Assembly (NCBI GenBank): GCA_022695795.1
Contig: MU404077.1
Span: 186,001-250,000, forward strand
Reading direction: 5' to 3'
Length of the DNA: 64,000 nucleotides
Origin: Biscogniauxia marginata
Taxonomy: Eukaryota; Ascomycota; Sordariomycetes; Xylariales; Xylariaceae
Shown here: in pieces, positions 47,935-60,454 of the stretch
Layout: every line of letters begins with the position of its first letter
How positions within the stretch are numbered: position 1 is the stretch's first letter
Position numbers and translations under genes: made by a program
The notes under the pieces: generated by a model
What the model saw: only the letters and a program-made list of their open reading frames with translations
The model's database searches: none
Told to the model about the DNA's origin: nothing

Positions 47935-49556
47935 TAGATTTCATGTATATTCTCAGGAGGTGTTGATTGGGACCCAAGGATGAGCCATTTCATATTCATG
48001 ATGAGTGTTGCAGGCAAAAACAAGCAAGACAGGCGAATATGAAAGATATGAAAGAAATGAACTGGGATGTGAGCAATAAGGATAATCGAGGCTAAGTACG
48101 TCTAACTAATGACTCTTACAAGGAGGCAGGTAGGCTATGTCCACTGGATGTTAACCCCTGTGAAGCGGGATGACATAATCACGGACTATAATAAATAGGC
48201 AGGCAGGAGGTCAATAGCCTAGGCAGCCTTATAAGAGAGTCCCAGATAGTATGATTTAATTTATGTAATATTAAGGGAACTAAGAAATTATCAGCCGGCA
48301 ATTTCCGACAGTACCTACTATATCACTACTTAGGTATATCTCCTTTGAAAGTGAAATATATCAGGGCTGGACGATATACATACCTTAGTTAGATATGTAG
48401 TGTATGTATCAGCAATACAAGTCAAAACGTCTACTACGTTGAATATCGTGTGAGGTGGTCAATGCAGTTGACCAAGGTCTTATATTTAGATTTTTCGCCA
48501 CGTGGAGTTGCCCTCCATCATTATAACAACCACCATCCCTCACATCTCCAGATTAGGCAGGGCCAAGCGTGCTTATTCGCAGCCGAGTGCGGCTGTTTGT
48601 TAGCTGAACCATGTGACCAAGACCGCCGGCACTGAACCGGGCATCCGAAGTCGGGATGTAAATAGAAAAAAAGAATTTTTAGAAAAAAGGGAAAAAGGGA
48701 AAAAGCGAGATATTGTACAGTTGCACGAAAAAAACCCAAGATCCTGAAAATCCTGGACTATAAATTTATGTGGAAAACACACGCATGTTATGTTTGTGAT
48801 ATATGTCTATTAGACCAAACCCCTTTCCAATGCCCCCCACCGCCAGAATATGCTATCCAAAGTAAAATAAATATCAACGGTATCATGATTCATATAACGC
48901 CATCGCAAATAAGCCGAGCCTACCTAGATAAAAGGTCTGGTAGTAAGTAGTATCAACGCTAATATCGAAGCTCCCTCGAAACCCCAACGGCGAACCTTAC
49001 TAACACCATATACCCCTATCCCCTCTAAATATCAGCATGGCCGGTTCTCCCGCTCAGGTCCCAGTCTATTAAATCGAGGGAGCACCGGCCATATTATTTG
49101 CCTTGCCAAACGCAGAGCCCATGCTATATCGTGATAAGTTCTATGCCACCTAAGCTCCCATTCCAGTGAATTTAGATAAATAAATAAAAATCCCATAAAA
49201 ACGATTGGGTATCATGGCGCGGAAAGGAAATTCAGAAGTGATGTCACCCTCATACCGCGCAGTGAGGACTGCGCAGATTCGGGTTTAGCAGCGAGATATC
49301 CAGTCTATCCCGGAAGCCTCTATTCTATAGGCGAAAACCGTTGGTCATCCGTGTCTTCCAACCTTCAGGAAAGACGGTTTTCGTGATTATGCCCAGCCGT
49401 GGCTTCGTGACGCGTGTCCATCGATTAGATCGTTTCGAGATCCTCATGCGTGTTCGAAGTCGCCTGGCCTCGTGCAGATCTCGAGGAAGACTTGCATTTG
49501 CCCCATAGAAGAGGCAAACGTAGTGGAAATAAGATGAGTCGGACTTCTTTCTCCCT
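47935..49556. other. Intergenic region without a supported gene
   Basis: About 1.6 kb of AT-rich to mixed sequence with short open frames only. The right end includes the 3' untranslated region of the FYVE gene. Confidence 0.45.
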
Positions 49557-50512
49557 TCAGAATGTACTCCAGTTCCAGTCTCGCGGGACGCTCATCGCAA
49601 CCTCCTGGTGCTGCAGAAGTGCCCCCTTCATGCCGACTGGCGTCGAAACAGTAGGACTGGCCGGTGTCGTCCGGACGCCTTGGATCACATGCGAGTCTTC
49701 GCTAGACTGGCTGTTTGTTCGGCTGCGCCATTCCTTGAATTCCAAGTAGCAATGGGAGCATGCGCGGCTCGATGTGCCGCGCGGATTGTAGTTTGCATCT
49801 TGGTCGAGGGGGATATCGGAGGCGGAATGCGAATCACAGAAGATGTTGCCACATCGCCGACAGTGATGCCGCCGTGTCCAGTAGTTGAAGTGGCGCATGC
49901 ACGAGGGTTCGTCGCAGATTGTGGCTTCGGTATCGGGCTGGGAGATCATGTTAGCACAAGATCGGCTATACAATTGCGAGTTAGGTTGTGACCGGCACCG
50001 AGGTGGGCCAAGACGGGAAGGGTGAGACACTGATGTAGGAAACCCGAGCATACCTTCCAGTGCCGTCGCGTGGGCTGCGCAGTTGGCTTGGGAAACAGAT
50101 CTAGATTCCAGTCGCCGTCCATGCACTTTCCGCTGTCGCCAGTAGACCGCCGGCCCAACCGTCCCAAGGCGCTTAATCCAGCCAGACTGATGAAACTGCC
50201 GTTCAAGCCTAGTGGGCTGTCGTCTTCCTGCCCTTCGCTCTTCTTGGTTGGGGTGTTCTTTGATGGATGCTGGGTGGGCCTCAAAACCGCAGGCATGTAG
50301 AGAGGCCGTAGTCGCTGGCGATGGTACGACTTGGGAGAGGTTGGCGAGCCATTGTTGGAGGTGCTCAGCGGCGAGACCTGCTGGGACTGGTAACCTTGGG
50401 CAGACTGCGGGAGGTACGTGGGCGATTGTATTTGCGACGGCGGTTGGTGGTGTGGGAGGTAATGCGGCTGGTGTTGCTCTAGAAGCCTGGGCATGATGAA
50501 GTCGGTCGCCAT
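49557..50512 (-). CDS. FYVE-type zinc-finger protein, 279 aa
   Basis: Two exons on the minus strand, 50512-50054 and 49937-49557, are separated by a 116 bp intron (GTATGC...TCCCAG, branch GTGCTAAC). The N-terminal half is Gln/Pro/Ser-rich and probably disordered. The finger spans about residues 151-216: HWKPDTEATICDEPSC, the basic signature TRRHHCRRCGNIFC, and SRACSHCY at the end. FYVE domains bind phosphatidylinositol 3-phosphate through the RRHHCR motif and place proteins on endosomes. The first pair is C-x4-C instead of the usual C-x2-C, and one ligand position is His (HS after CDS). The start at the first ATG (50512) fits; the frame remains open upstream without ATG. Partner and pathway are unknown, though an endosomal or vacuolar sorting role is likely. 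Confidence 0.88.
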
Positions 50513-53500
50513 CCTCCTTTGTCCCTCAACGGCCAGGTTCACTTGGCTTTGTCGACCCAAGATGCAAAGCGAGGCTCGATGGTTTGCGACTAATTCGGTT
50601 GTCTGGATGGTGGTGGTGCAGCGGCTCGGGTGTCGCGCGACCAGATTTATTCGAATAATTCGGTTAAAAGAAAGGCTAGACGAGACAATAGCTGAAGTGT
50701 CGTTTAAGAATGTGACTTCTTATCAACCCAGAAGAAATACCAGACTTGCAGAGCCACGTCTCTGTGACAACAGAAAGAAAGACGTCTGGATGGCTGTCTG
50801 ACAAGCTGAGTTGACAGGAAAAAGTTGGGGCGAACTCAAAAAGGGCCGTATTGCTTATTAGAGGTGTGGTATGGGTGATGGGCTGGGTATTATCGGAAAT
50901 CTGACGGCGTCGATTGGAGGTGTTTGCACCAGATGCGCCGCTTTACGGTATTGGATGGCGAATCCTGAGTCGGTCAAGAGCCAAACCTTCGGTACAGAGT
51001 TGAGAGCCCCCCTAGCCACAGATAAGGTAGACTTTCTTTCGATACCTTAGGTACCTCCTAGTAGGGACTTCCTAGTAGGGACTTTGTTGTCTACCTGGGT
51101 ACCTTAGATAACAACAAGGTTGTAGGATGTTCTAGACAACTCTTACGATGCGAAAGGGCATGTGAAGTCTGACCGGTATGTAAGATTGATAGGATTTTAA
51201 AAAGAATCATAATAATAAATAATAAGAGTCCGTGAGGAAGTGCAGGCAATAGCGGTAGCTAAGTAATGTAAGGGTATATAGTAACGATTGCCAAATAGTA
51301 ATAATACTTAAGGGCGACAACTTCCGACACGAGCGCCCGCCGTTAACGAACCAGGATCCCCCTCTAGTATTGACCAGTAAGGCCCGTTCTGATTTGACAC
51401 ATTATCGCTCGGTGGGGCCCTGATACTGTGCCCGTGAGACTGTGCCAAGCAGTAGTAATAATAAATAATCTACTTTCTAGCAAACCGCAGCTACAGTACC
51501 TAGGCATGTACATATGCATAGGGGTGGGCAAGTGGGTGCAGGTGGTGCATCGTCAGCAATAATACGTACATACTCGTACATCTTCCTGTATGTGCTTCTG
51601 CTGCCCACAATTTTCCATCTCCTACCTGCATCGTCCGAACCATCGTACGAACCGTAGGGTACGGTGAGTTTCTTGAAACTACACACATCTTACGAGCATC
51701 GTGTCCAATGTAATGTGCACCATTACCAAGCAGCGCATGTAGTTTAATCGGGAAAGATGAACCTTTTTTTCTTTCTTTCCTTTGGTCGCCTGTCTGGTTT
51801 CCTAGTTGAGCTGTAGGTTAGTGGATCGCGATGTACTGTAGGTATGTGACATGTACTGCTGTACATATATGTATGTACTCTGCCCCTCGGCAACATCGAA
51901 ACCCACTGGCTAACTAAACTAAGGTAGACTAGCTTTCTTACCTTACGTCACGTCTGGCTATTCCTGGAGTCACTCTCCGAAATTCTCGTCCGAGCCATCC
52001 CGGCCTCTGCTTGTGCAACGCAATCTAATAAACGATTTACCATTACTCGCAGAATGCCCGACCAAACCCAACATAGGCTTTCGAGGTATATGCTCAAACC
52101 GACTGCGCCTACGATCCTCTCACCATCGTCGCTGATCCAAACTTGTCCTCGGATATCAACCCGGTTTTGCGGGACAGCCAGCCAGCTTCCCTCTCATAGC
52201 CCACATGCTGCAGTATAGTATGTAGCATCCTCATCTCAGATCTGTAGCATCGCAACCCTTTTGCCATGGCACCCTGCGACAAGACAAGTGGGCAACGCAT
52301 GTACCAGAATGTGGCCGACTGACAGCCCCGGCTGTACGGCTAGGTATTATCGCGGCTACCATTTCTAATTCATGAGGCGGCCTCCCAGCGCAACCTCGCG
52401 ATTGAGTTGAACGGATAACCTAACTAATGAGGCGACAACTCTTGCCGGGCGAGCTACCGACGAGAGCTTGTGGGTATCCCACGATGGTGATAACCGCGCA
52501 AAACCGCTTCGTGTCGAAATCTGGCCCGACGACGGTTATGTCGATCCTGCTCTTAGTGCAGACTCTTGCTGTAGACTCTTGGTCGACCCCACCAGCAAAA
52601 GCCGACAAGCCGACATCACGAACTAATCGCGCGGAGAGCGCGGGCCATAGTCCTGGCTCTAGCACACATCGTCGCCTCGCTTCAGAGCCTCATACCTGTC
52701 GGACCATATATACACGAGTTTGTTGTCGACAAAGGCACATACCTACATACACATACCTACGTAGTGCACATGCGTACCCTATCCAAATGTGATATGATCA
52801 ACGCCTACGTAGTAGGAGATCATTGGCATGATGGGGCTGCAGCACAGTTTTATCACAGTGTCAACCGAGCTGCAGGGTTATCTTTCGGTCGGCACTGATT
52901 GGAAGCTGCAAACACACTAACGCCGGCGCGTTAGGATTGTTGTGACCATTGAGGTCGAGGCCTTTTAAACGCCGCACCACAGTCAGGGATCCAGGGTCTG
53001 ATGGAGCTTGACCGCCCCAGTCCGACCACGGCGAGCACCTGGTGGCTGGTGGTCGGAGTCCATCCCACCAATTCTCACGTGTCAGTGTTAGCAGGAAGAG
53101 AAGATAGAGCGCATACAGACTTCTTTCTGGTGAGAGCCACTAACACTGAAATACAGTTGGTTGTCTATTATCTGAGTTTGACGGGAAGTACGGGGCACGG
53201 ACATAGGCACGGGCCCGGGCACGGAGAGCTGCCTACCTACGCGCGATAGTAAATATGCATGTAAGAGCCTCATGGGTTGACATCATCAGAAAAGCCGCAA
53301 CGACACGCCCATTCCGTCGTCACCAATACCTACAAGAAACGTCGTCTCAACGAAAGAATTTTACGATGTCACCAGCCAAGACACACGTTACCGTTGCAAG
53401 CCGTCGGATCAGCTTGTTCCTTATTTTTCTTTCACAAATTGCATCGTGGCAACCTCGCCCGCCTCGATCTGGCCTGTCAAGCCTGGCTCGGACTCGTTTT

Positions 53501-54204
53501 TAGTTCCACTTTGCACACAGTATTGTGTAATAGGATTCGCCAGAGGACCCTTAGGGTAAGGGTCCTCCTTACGTATAGTGGATATACCTGCAATTTCCTT
53601 ATCGTCTGGACTTGATTGGTTCATTTCCCAGCGTGAACCAAGAGGGGAAGTCCATCCAGCAGCTAGGTACTGGCCGCTGTCTGTGCGCACTTTGAGTACC
53701 GGGGGTGACCGGCAGCTTTGAATTGAACTAACGTTTACAAGAAACACTGTCTCAACTGCACATCCGGTTACTGTACTGTATTGTACCGATCTTGACCCGC
53801 CTACACTCTATACTACTTACCATCTTCAAACAAAATAGTATAAGTATGGTGGAGTAAACGACATCGCCAGCCAGCGCCTTGCTTGAAGATTTACCTCTCT
53901 TGCACAACAATTTAAAACAGCCAAATGTATTCCCAGGGGGAGAGACGCGCATAGCGCGTGCCGAAAATATTATGTACTGCCTGGTTGCAGATTCTATCTA
54001 CCACTACGATGACAAGCGGCGTGGTCTGATTATGCAAATGATGCAGGGTGCATTCTAGCCGTGGTGCGCCTTATAGCGCCTAGGCAGTGAGGATTGGACC
54101 AATGGGCATCAAAAATCGCGCCTAAACAGTATCGTGCCCACACTCCAGGACCTTCCATCCACTCGTAGAAGATGATAGTGTACGACGACGACGGCAGACC
54201 CAAC
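50513..54204. other. Intergenic region without a supported gene
   Basis: 3.7 kb with many short open frames, none recognisable. TACCTAGGTA-like motifs and TAGTAGGGACTT duplications occur near 51050-51110. A presumed promoter for the FYVE gene lies at the left end. The AT-rich stretch at 51.2-51.3 kb is not extreme enough to call RIP. Confidence 0.45.
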
Positions 54205-56373
54205 TCACCCGTCTGGGGCTGTCGAATCATCATGAACACCCTCAACCCACCGGCCACTCTTCCCACCCTCCTTCAGGACAACCTTCAACCCTTCAATCCT
54301 CATGCCCTTATCCACTGCTTTGCACATGTCGTAGACGGTGAGGGCCGCCGTAGATGCTGCGGTCAGCGCCTCCATCTCCACCCCCGTCTTGCCTTCGCAA
54401 GCGACAGTTGCTACTATATCAACCCGATTGGCTTCGCTTACGGCAAGCTCGACGGCGACCTTAGAGATAGCAATCGGATGACATAGTGGTATCAGGTCCG
54501 GCGTCCTTTTTGCAGCCATGATCCCAGCTACGCGCGCCACGCCCAGAACGTCTCCCTTCTTCATCTGGTTCTCCTTGATGAGCTGACAGGCCGTCTCATC
54601 CGTGAAGTGAACGCTGCAGGCCGCTTTAGCAACCCTCTTGCTAGGCGTCTTGTCCGATATAGAAACCATGTGGGCAGAGCCAGAATTAGACACATGCGTC
54701 AGCCTGGCGCCCTTATCATCTTTCTTCTCAAGGGTTGGGCTTGTACTCGAGAGGTATCGGAGTTGTTGCCCGTACGTCTGAGTAGTTGGCTTAGAAATGA
54801 GCCATGGTGCGAGTTGACGAGGTGGCAGCACCGGTATCACTACAGGACTTCCAGTAGTAGCGGCCCGCCCCGAAGTCTGACGGCGGTCGGCGGACCATGT
54901 AGGCCGCGAGTCTATGAGGTGCCCGTTTAGTTCGAGTCCTCTTAGATGATTCGCTCCGAAGCTACCCAGCAGATTTTGATATCTGGTAACCCAAGTACGT
55001 TGTTCCCCAGGGGGCTAGGGGCTAGGGACCTTTCACCCACCTATGAGGATCATGGGCCGGTTCTTCATATGCTCGAGCTCGCCAATGCCTGCGTGCTTCT
55101 CCTTCTTCCTCTTCACAGCCATGCCAATGACTTCTAGAAGCTCTTGTTCGTTCGGAGCCATCAGGCCAAGTGGTGTTGTTGATTGGCCCGGAAGTCCTTG
55201 CCGCCTGTTTATCTCGATCTGCCTCATCGCCTCGTATGCTTCCTCTTCGATCGGTTCCCCGCCGTTGGACTTTCTCAAAATATCGCGTAGCGAGACCTCG
55301 GCATTGCCAAACAGGCAGACCTTGAGGTTTCCGTCGCTGGTGATACGGAGGCGATTGCAGGAGCCGCAGAAGTTATGAGTCATGCTAGTAATGAAACCGA
55401 TCTTGCCCATGAACCCGGGCACCTTGTAGGTCTTGCTTGTATCGTTCTTGTGACACTGGACTTTTTCCAACCCCGAGTAGTTTGATCGGATGAGGTTCAA
55501 CATCTCGGAGTAGCTGAACATCTTGCCCTCGTTCCACTTGTTGCCGTCGAATGGCATGTACTCAATGAATCTGACTTCGATGTCTTTTTCGCGAGTCATC
55601 TCGACGAAAGGGATGATCTCCCGATCATTTATCCCGCGCATGACGACAGAGTTGATTTTGAGCTTGATGCCCGCTCCATGCTTATTGAGCTCCAATACCC
55701 TCTCGATGCTTTTCATAACTGCATCAAACCCTTTGCGCCGGGTCATTATCTGAAACTGCCAAGGGTCCAATGTATCAAGACTCAAGTTAACTCCTGTCAA
55801 CCCAGCCTCGACCATGCCCTCCAGCTTCCGGTGCAGAGCCAGACCGTTAGTCGTGAGACAGAGCTCTCGAAGTCCGTGTGGCCGAAGAGCACCTATCTGC
55901 TGCATCAACGGGAGGATATCCCTCCTGATTGTTGGCTCGCCTCCCGTGAGACGGATCTTGGTGACACCTTGCGACACAAAAATAGACGACAACATGATAA
56001 TCTCAGGGGTTGTGAGAAGCTCCCTCTGGGGTGACAGAGGGACGCCCTCTTCGGGCATGCAGTACACGCATCTCAAGTTGCACCTTTCAGTAAGCGATAT
56101 TCGCAGATAGTCATGCTGCCGGTGGAACGTGTCCGTGAGAAAGTCCGAGAACGGCTTAGCATTCTTCAGGAGATCTCGACGAGACGGCCGCCTGGGTATT
56201 GCTGGGATTGGAGCGCTCGGCAATTCGTTGCCTTGGTTCACTGATGTCGGCGCCGCCGCCGCCGTTGTAGTAGTCACAGGCCTCACAGGCGTGACATGTT
56301 TGTTAACCGCTAGGATATGTGAAGGATTTGATGCGGACCATATCCGGCTCACGGGGGAGACCCTCAGTGACAT
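54205..56373 (-). CDS. cnxABC: Fused molybdopterin precursor enzyme MoaA-MoaC, 679 aa
   Basis: Exon 1 is 56373-55041 and exon 2 is 54911-54205, with a 129 bp intron (GTGGGT...CATAG) that joins the two domains in frame. The N-terminal domain is a radical-SAM GTP 3',8-cyclase. It has the SAM cluster C98-x3-C102-x2-C105 (ERCNLRCVYC), GGEPTIRRD, and the second cluster C336-x2-C339-x13-C353 near the C-terminal side. The C-terminal domain is the cyclic pyranopterin monophosphate synthase, with LIPLCHPIAISKV and GKTGVEMEALTAAS...YDMCKAVDK. Together they make the first molybdenum-cofactor intermediate (precursor Z/cPMP), as in Aspergillus nidulans cnxABC and human MOCS1. The first ~60 residues are basic, Ser/Thr/Ala-rich and acid-poor, fitting a mitochondrial presequence. 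If the intron is retained, MoaA ends ILIGG-stop. Confidence 0.93.
54912..55040 (-). promoter_or_regulatory. cnxABC: Intron at the MoaA/MoaC junction whose retention gives MoaA ending in Gly-Gly
   Basis: The donor G|GTGGGTGA overlaps codons GGT GGG TGA, which read Gly-Gly-stop in the unspliced message. Splicing replaces them with Asp and continues into the MoaC domain. A C-terminal Gly-Gly is known to be required for MoaA/MOCS1A activity. In human MOCS1, alternative splicing likewise decides between a Gly-Gly-ending MOCS1A and a fusion lacking it. Confidence 0.6.
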
Positions 56374-57025
56374 TATAAAAGGGACGATAGGGGGGAGGAT
56401 AATGATCTCATAAAATGTAATACATTATGAAAATCTCGTGACACAACTCCGGGAAAAAATAGTAGTCGTGGAAATTTGCGAGGACGGGATCGGGCAATGC
56501 GATTATTGCCACAAATCGCTCTCCAATAAGAGGAGAAGAGGTGGTCAAGATGAGTAATAAGTGATAAAGGGCTAGCGCTGGGAGCGGCTGAGGCGGGCTG
56601 GAAATGGGAAAAGGCGGGTCTAATACGGGGCCCGCCATAAACGCGGTTGGCCCCACTAAAGCCTTTGTCATGTCTCGGCTGCGTTCACCTTCGGTAAGTC
56701 AACAAAAAACAATATGCCATCCAATCTTGAAGCTCTCACCACATTGGCCCGTTTCCCCAAGAGCTAGGACAGCCTTCACACCTCTCCGTCCAATCATACA
56801 CTCCGCCGCCTCTTCTCTATTGCTGCACATGTAATAGCAGGCTTGGGCCTCCCACGTGTTACGGCTGATTGTACAGATTTGCCTTGTTTACATGACGTGC
56901 CGCTGATGAGACCAAGCCTCCTGAACGCTGCTTGTTGACCGGCTCCATCATCGGCCGATATCAGTCACATTTTGTACACGCCGCACAGTACGGAACGTTG
57001 ACCAAGCTGGCATAGACGAGAAACC
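56374..57025. other. Divergent promoter region between cnxABC and the WD-repeat gene
   Basis: 0.65 kb lies between two divergently transcribed genes and so probably contains both promoters. No specific binding site is called. Confidence 0.45.
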
Positions 57026-58755
57026 ATGCGCTACTCGGAACCCCTTAAATGTGCGGCCCTCTCTCCTTGACTTTTTGCCTGATCATTTTCAGATCCCCCC
57101 TTCTCACCCACGCCGGATCGGGTGAGAAAAGGCTCGTGATGACTGACAGCAGCCCACAGCTTCCCCCCACTGCCTTCCAAGTCCGGACGGGAGATATATA
57201 GCAACCGTTCTGCCATCAAGCATTCTCATTCGAGCGGTCGCCTCATTGGATGTCGTCCGGACGGTGAAATTGCCTTCAGAGCTCTCCGGTGGTGTAACTG
57301 CCTTCATATGGTCCCCATCATCCAGGCGGGTTCTAGTCGCCATTGCTGACCAGTTCCACGTCTTCTCGGTGACGGATGGGGACTTCCATGGGACTGTTCG
57401 GATCCCGTCGTCGGTAGCCACCAAAGCCACTTTCGTCGACTTCGGTGCTACCGACAACGAAGCTTGCGTCTGGTCTTCGTTCGGCATCAAACTCACTATT
57501 ATTAACCTTGCATCGTCGAAGGCAGTCGAGATAAGCAACCCGAAGTTCTACAATGCCACATCTGCACCAAAGGGATGCTCCTTCCGACCGAAGACGCACC
57601 ATCTAGCCTTGCTCACGAGGACCGCCGGCAAGGATATGATTAGCATTCACTCCTCCGACACTAGAGAGCTCCAGCGATCATGGCAACCCGACACCATCGA
57701 CGCTCATGGCCTGACATGGACCCCGGATGGACGATGGTTGGTGGTGTGTGAATCCTCTGCGCAAGGGCACAGGGTTCTTTTCTACACATCGGATGGTCAC
57801 ATTTTCAAGGACTGGCGTGGGCCCCTCTCTCATGCAGCCGAAGACATGGATCTTCAGTACGGTGCAGGTGTCAAGATGTTGGCATTTAGCCAGAACGGGC
57901 GACACGCGGCAATCGCTAACGGCTCCAGCTGCATATGCATGCTTAATGGGCAATCTATGGTAGAAGAGATGCGGCTCCGTCATACCCAAACGATCCATCC
58001 CAGGGATACGCTGCAGGTAAGGGTCCTGAGTCAAGCTGTGGAACGCGTATTAATGATTAGCGAAGATCTGGCAAGAGCAGATCAATCCACCTAATATCGG
58101 ATCGTCTCTACCGATGTTCGTCAGGGCTACCCAGGCTGTAATCCCGCCAGGCCTGTTGTCTAACAACGGTCAAGAGCCGAAGTCTGGCTGCAATCTAGTC
58201 AAGTTCGACTCGTCCTCGGGGCTATTGGCCACAAGGCTGGAGGATGCGCCGAGCACGATCTGGATATGGGATGTTTCTACTTCCGAGCTTCGAGCTGTGA
58301 TCATGTACCATGCAAACGTCTCTAGAGTAGAGTGGCATCCTGTGCAGCCGGAACTGCTTCTCATGAGATGTGAGGGTGATAAGTATGGTGGACTGGTGTT
58401 TGTCTGGGACCCCCTCAGCGACGGCCCGCGCACGATCGATTTCGCCCACCGCTTGGCAGGCGGCAGGGTTAGTGGTCGCACTCATGCCACATGGCTGAAG
58501 ACGACGTCGGAATCTTCAGCCGTGTTCTTTACGGATCATGCGACTTGCATGCTCGTGTCTCTGGAGGAAACGGGTGGGGAAACGCTCCCCTGGCGGCAAG
58601 CGTCTTCCGGCAATCAACAACGCAGAGGCCAGGACTCCACGTCAAACCCCATGACTTCTACTGAGGATTCCGACGACGACGGCAGTACTGATCTAGACGA
58701 CGGCATGAGCGAGTTGGATGATACATTCCACTTCAAGAAATGCACAATTCCGTGA
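57026..58755 (+). CDS. WD-repeat protein of the WRAP73/Wdr8 family, 500 aa
   Basis: Three exons: a 25 nt coding first exon 57026-57050 (MRYSEPLK), then 57160-58016 and 58135-58755. Introns are 109 and 118 bp. The first junction gives MRYSEPLKSS...SPDGRYIA, matching the family's start, where a Ser-Pro-Asp-Gly strand follows a short YSE/FSE-type N terminus. Later blocks are GLTWTPDGRWLVV, VKMLAFSQNGRHAAIANG, LVKFDSSSGLLATRLED, STIWIWDVSTSELRAV and RVEWHPVQPELLL. This seven-bladed propeller family acts at microtubule organising centres and spindle poles (fission yeast Wdr8, human WRAP73). The C-terminal ~50 residues are acidic and Ser-rich. The tiny first exon is the least certain part. The gene is divergent from cnxABC. 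Confidence 0.82.
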
Positions 58756-60454
58756 GCCATCCCTTGTCGTGAGATTCTGTCACATTCAGACAATGAGACG
58801 TCGAATTAAGTTCCGGGACCATGGGACTATCCAGAGCACCCCGCCGGCGGATGCAGGTTGTCACATCCGGACACTGCTACTGGGGGAGTTATTTTGATCT
58901 CTCACATCGCGTTAAGGTGTGTGCCTATCTGCTTTGGCCCGCATTTGTCTCGACCATCCATAGCTACGAACAGGATACCGGGAAGTCTGATGCGTGAGCT
59001 TAAACATCCTCACTCCAACTTACTCGGCCCGGCCTGGTTCAGAGAGAAAACAGCCCCCAACCGTCTCCATCGGGCAACCTGTTCGCTTGTCTAAATTGAT
59101 CATATCCTCTGTCCAGAATGAATGCCAAGCCAATACTAGTACGGGTTGTTGGCTCCATGTCGGAGATGCGTGTCGATGGCTTATCAGCCTGCTGCTACGC
59201 TATGCTAACATCGCAGCCTCGATACCTGACATGGAAGTAGTACAGACGTCTGTTGTCACTTATGCACAAGGACATTCTGGGAACATTTCAATCTACTACC
59301 AGTTGTTTGCTGGCGCACCTCCCCCTTGTTCTGTCGAAACCTTTTGCCACCAATATCAATTTTTTACGTCGCATAACGATGCTACTTCGTTGGGGAATCA
59401 TCTCTGGTAGTGTAGTGAATAGGTCGTGGCCTGGCCATTTACATGAGCTTCACGAAGCCACCGCAGCGTGCCATGTCACGTCGCAGTAGCCTTGTCCGCA
59501 GAAGGCTGGGGTTGCCAACCCAGTTTGACAAGTAGCGGTGGCTTGAACATGGGCTTGGAGGTTAAGTGGGCGAAGGACAGTGATCTCGAACCCTGATCGA
59601 CTCTGTCTCACCCCCACGAGTCGCAGCCTCAGGCCGCAACACTTCTTACCAGGTACCTGGAACGAACGAAACGCTAAGAAATAGATCCTAGGTAATTACA
59701 TCAGGGGCCGAATCATACCTCTCTATAGACGCCACTCGATAACACGCGTTAAAACAACCACGCGGATTGATCTCGCCTAAGATATTTTATTAATTCTGAG
59801 GAAATACGAATCTATTTTGTTGCATCACTACATATCATCACTCTAACGACTGGTCCGTCGGTCACATCTCACTATTTTGAACCAACTTCAGGCCCCGTTT
59901 CCCCGGCTCTACGGAGTGCGAACTCCCAACTTTTATGCAATGCCGCCACGCTTTTCAAATTTACGCAACTTTGCTTTTTTTGGGCTTGTTCCACCATGCA
60001 AGCCCCCAGCTCTCCTTGTACCCCATACGCGAGCCACCATTGGACTGAGTATCAGGTCGTCTACAAACTAAGTAATGCATGCAGACATGTTCATCATTTC
60101 ACGAGAATCTTCTTAGAGACATAGTCACCTAATTGGTTTCCACCTACCGTTGCTCTCACACCAATACGGCCTAGTTATCTACAATGGTTTTCCTGCATAG
60201 GCCTAGCTTATAGTAATATCCAAGTGAATATTTTCCTAGTCTTGTGGTGTGGGATCTTCGATATGGAGTTTTCCGTTAAAGAAACTGTCTGCCTTGCCAA
60301 CGTCTGTAAGTATGAGGTCTCGTCGTGCAACATATATAGAGCTCCATCGGATCGTTTCCTCTGTCGTGTTTGTTCCACCCGAACAACTCATCTAGGGTGT
60401 TCCTTGACAAATCGCCCCAAGTATTCTTCCAGGTGCTGCAGCTGGCCGCTGAAG
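58756..60454. other. Intergenic region without a supported gene
   Basis: 1.7 kb with a few open frames up to 138 codons whose composition does not look coding. The region just before 60455 could include a 5' leader intron of the RNA-binding gene (TCTTCCAG just upstream). Confidence 0.45.

Noticed and set aside
54925..54960. TTCGAGTCC motif resembling a tRNA T arm
   Set aside because: The flanks do not pair as a T stem and no tRNA cloverleaf fits. It lies in the cnxABC intron.
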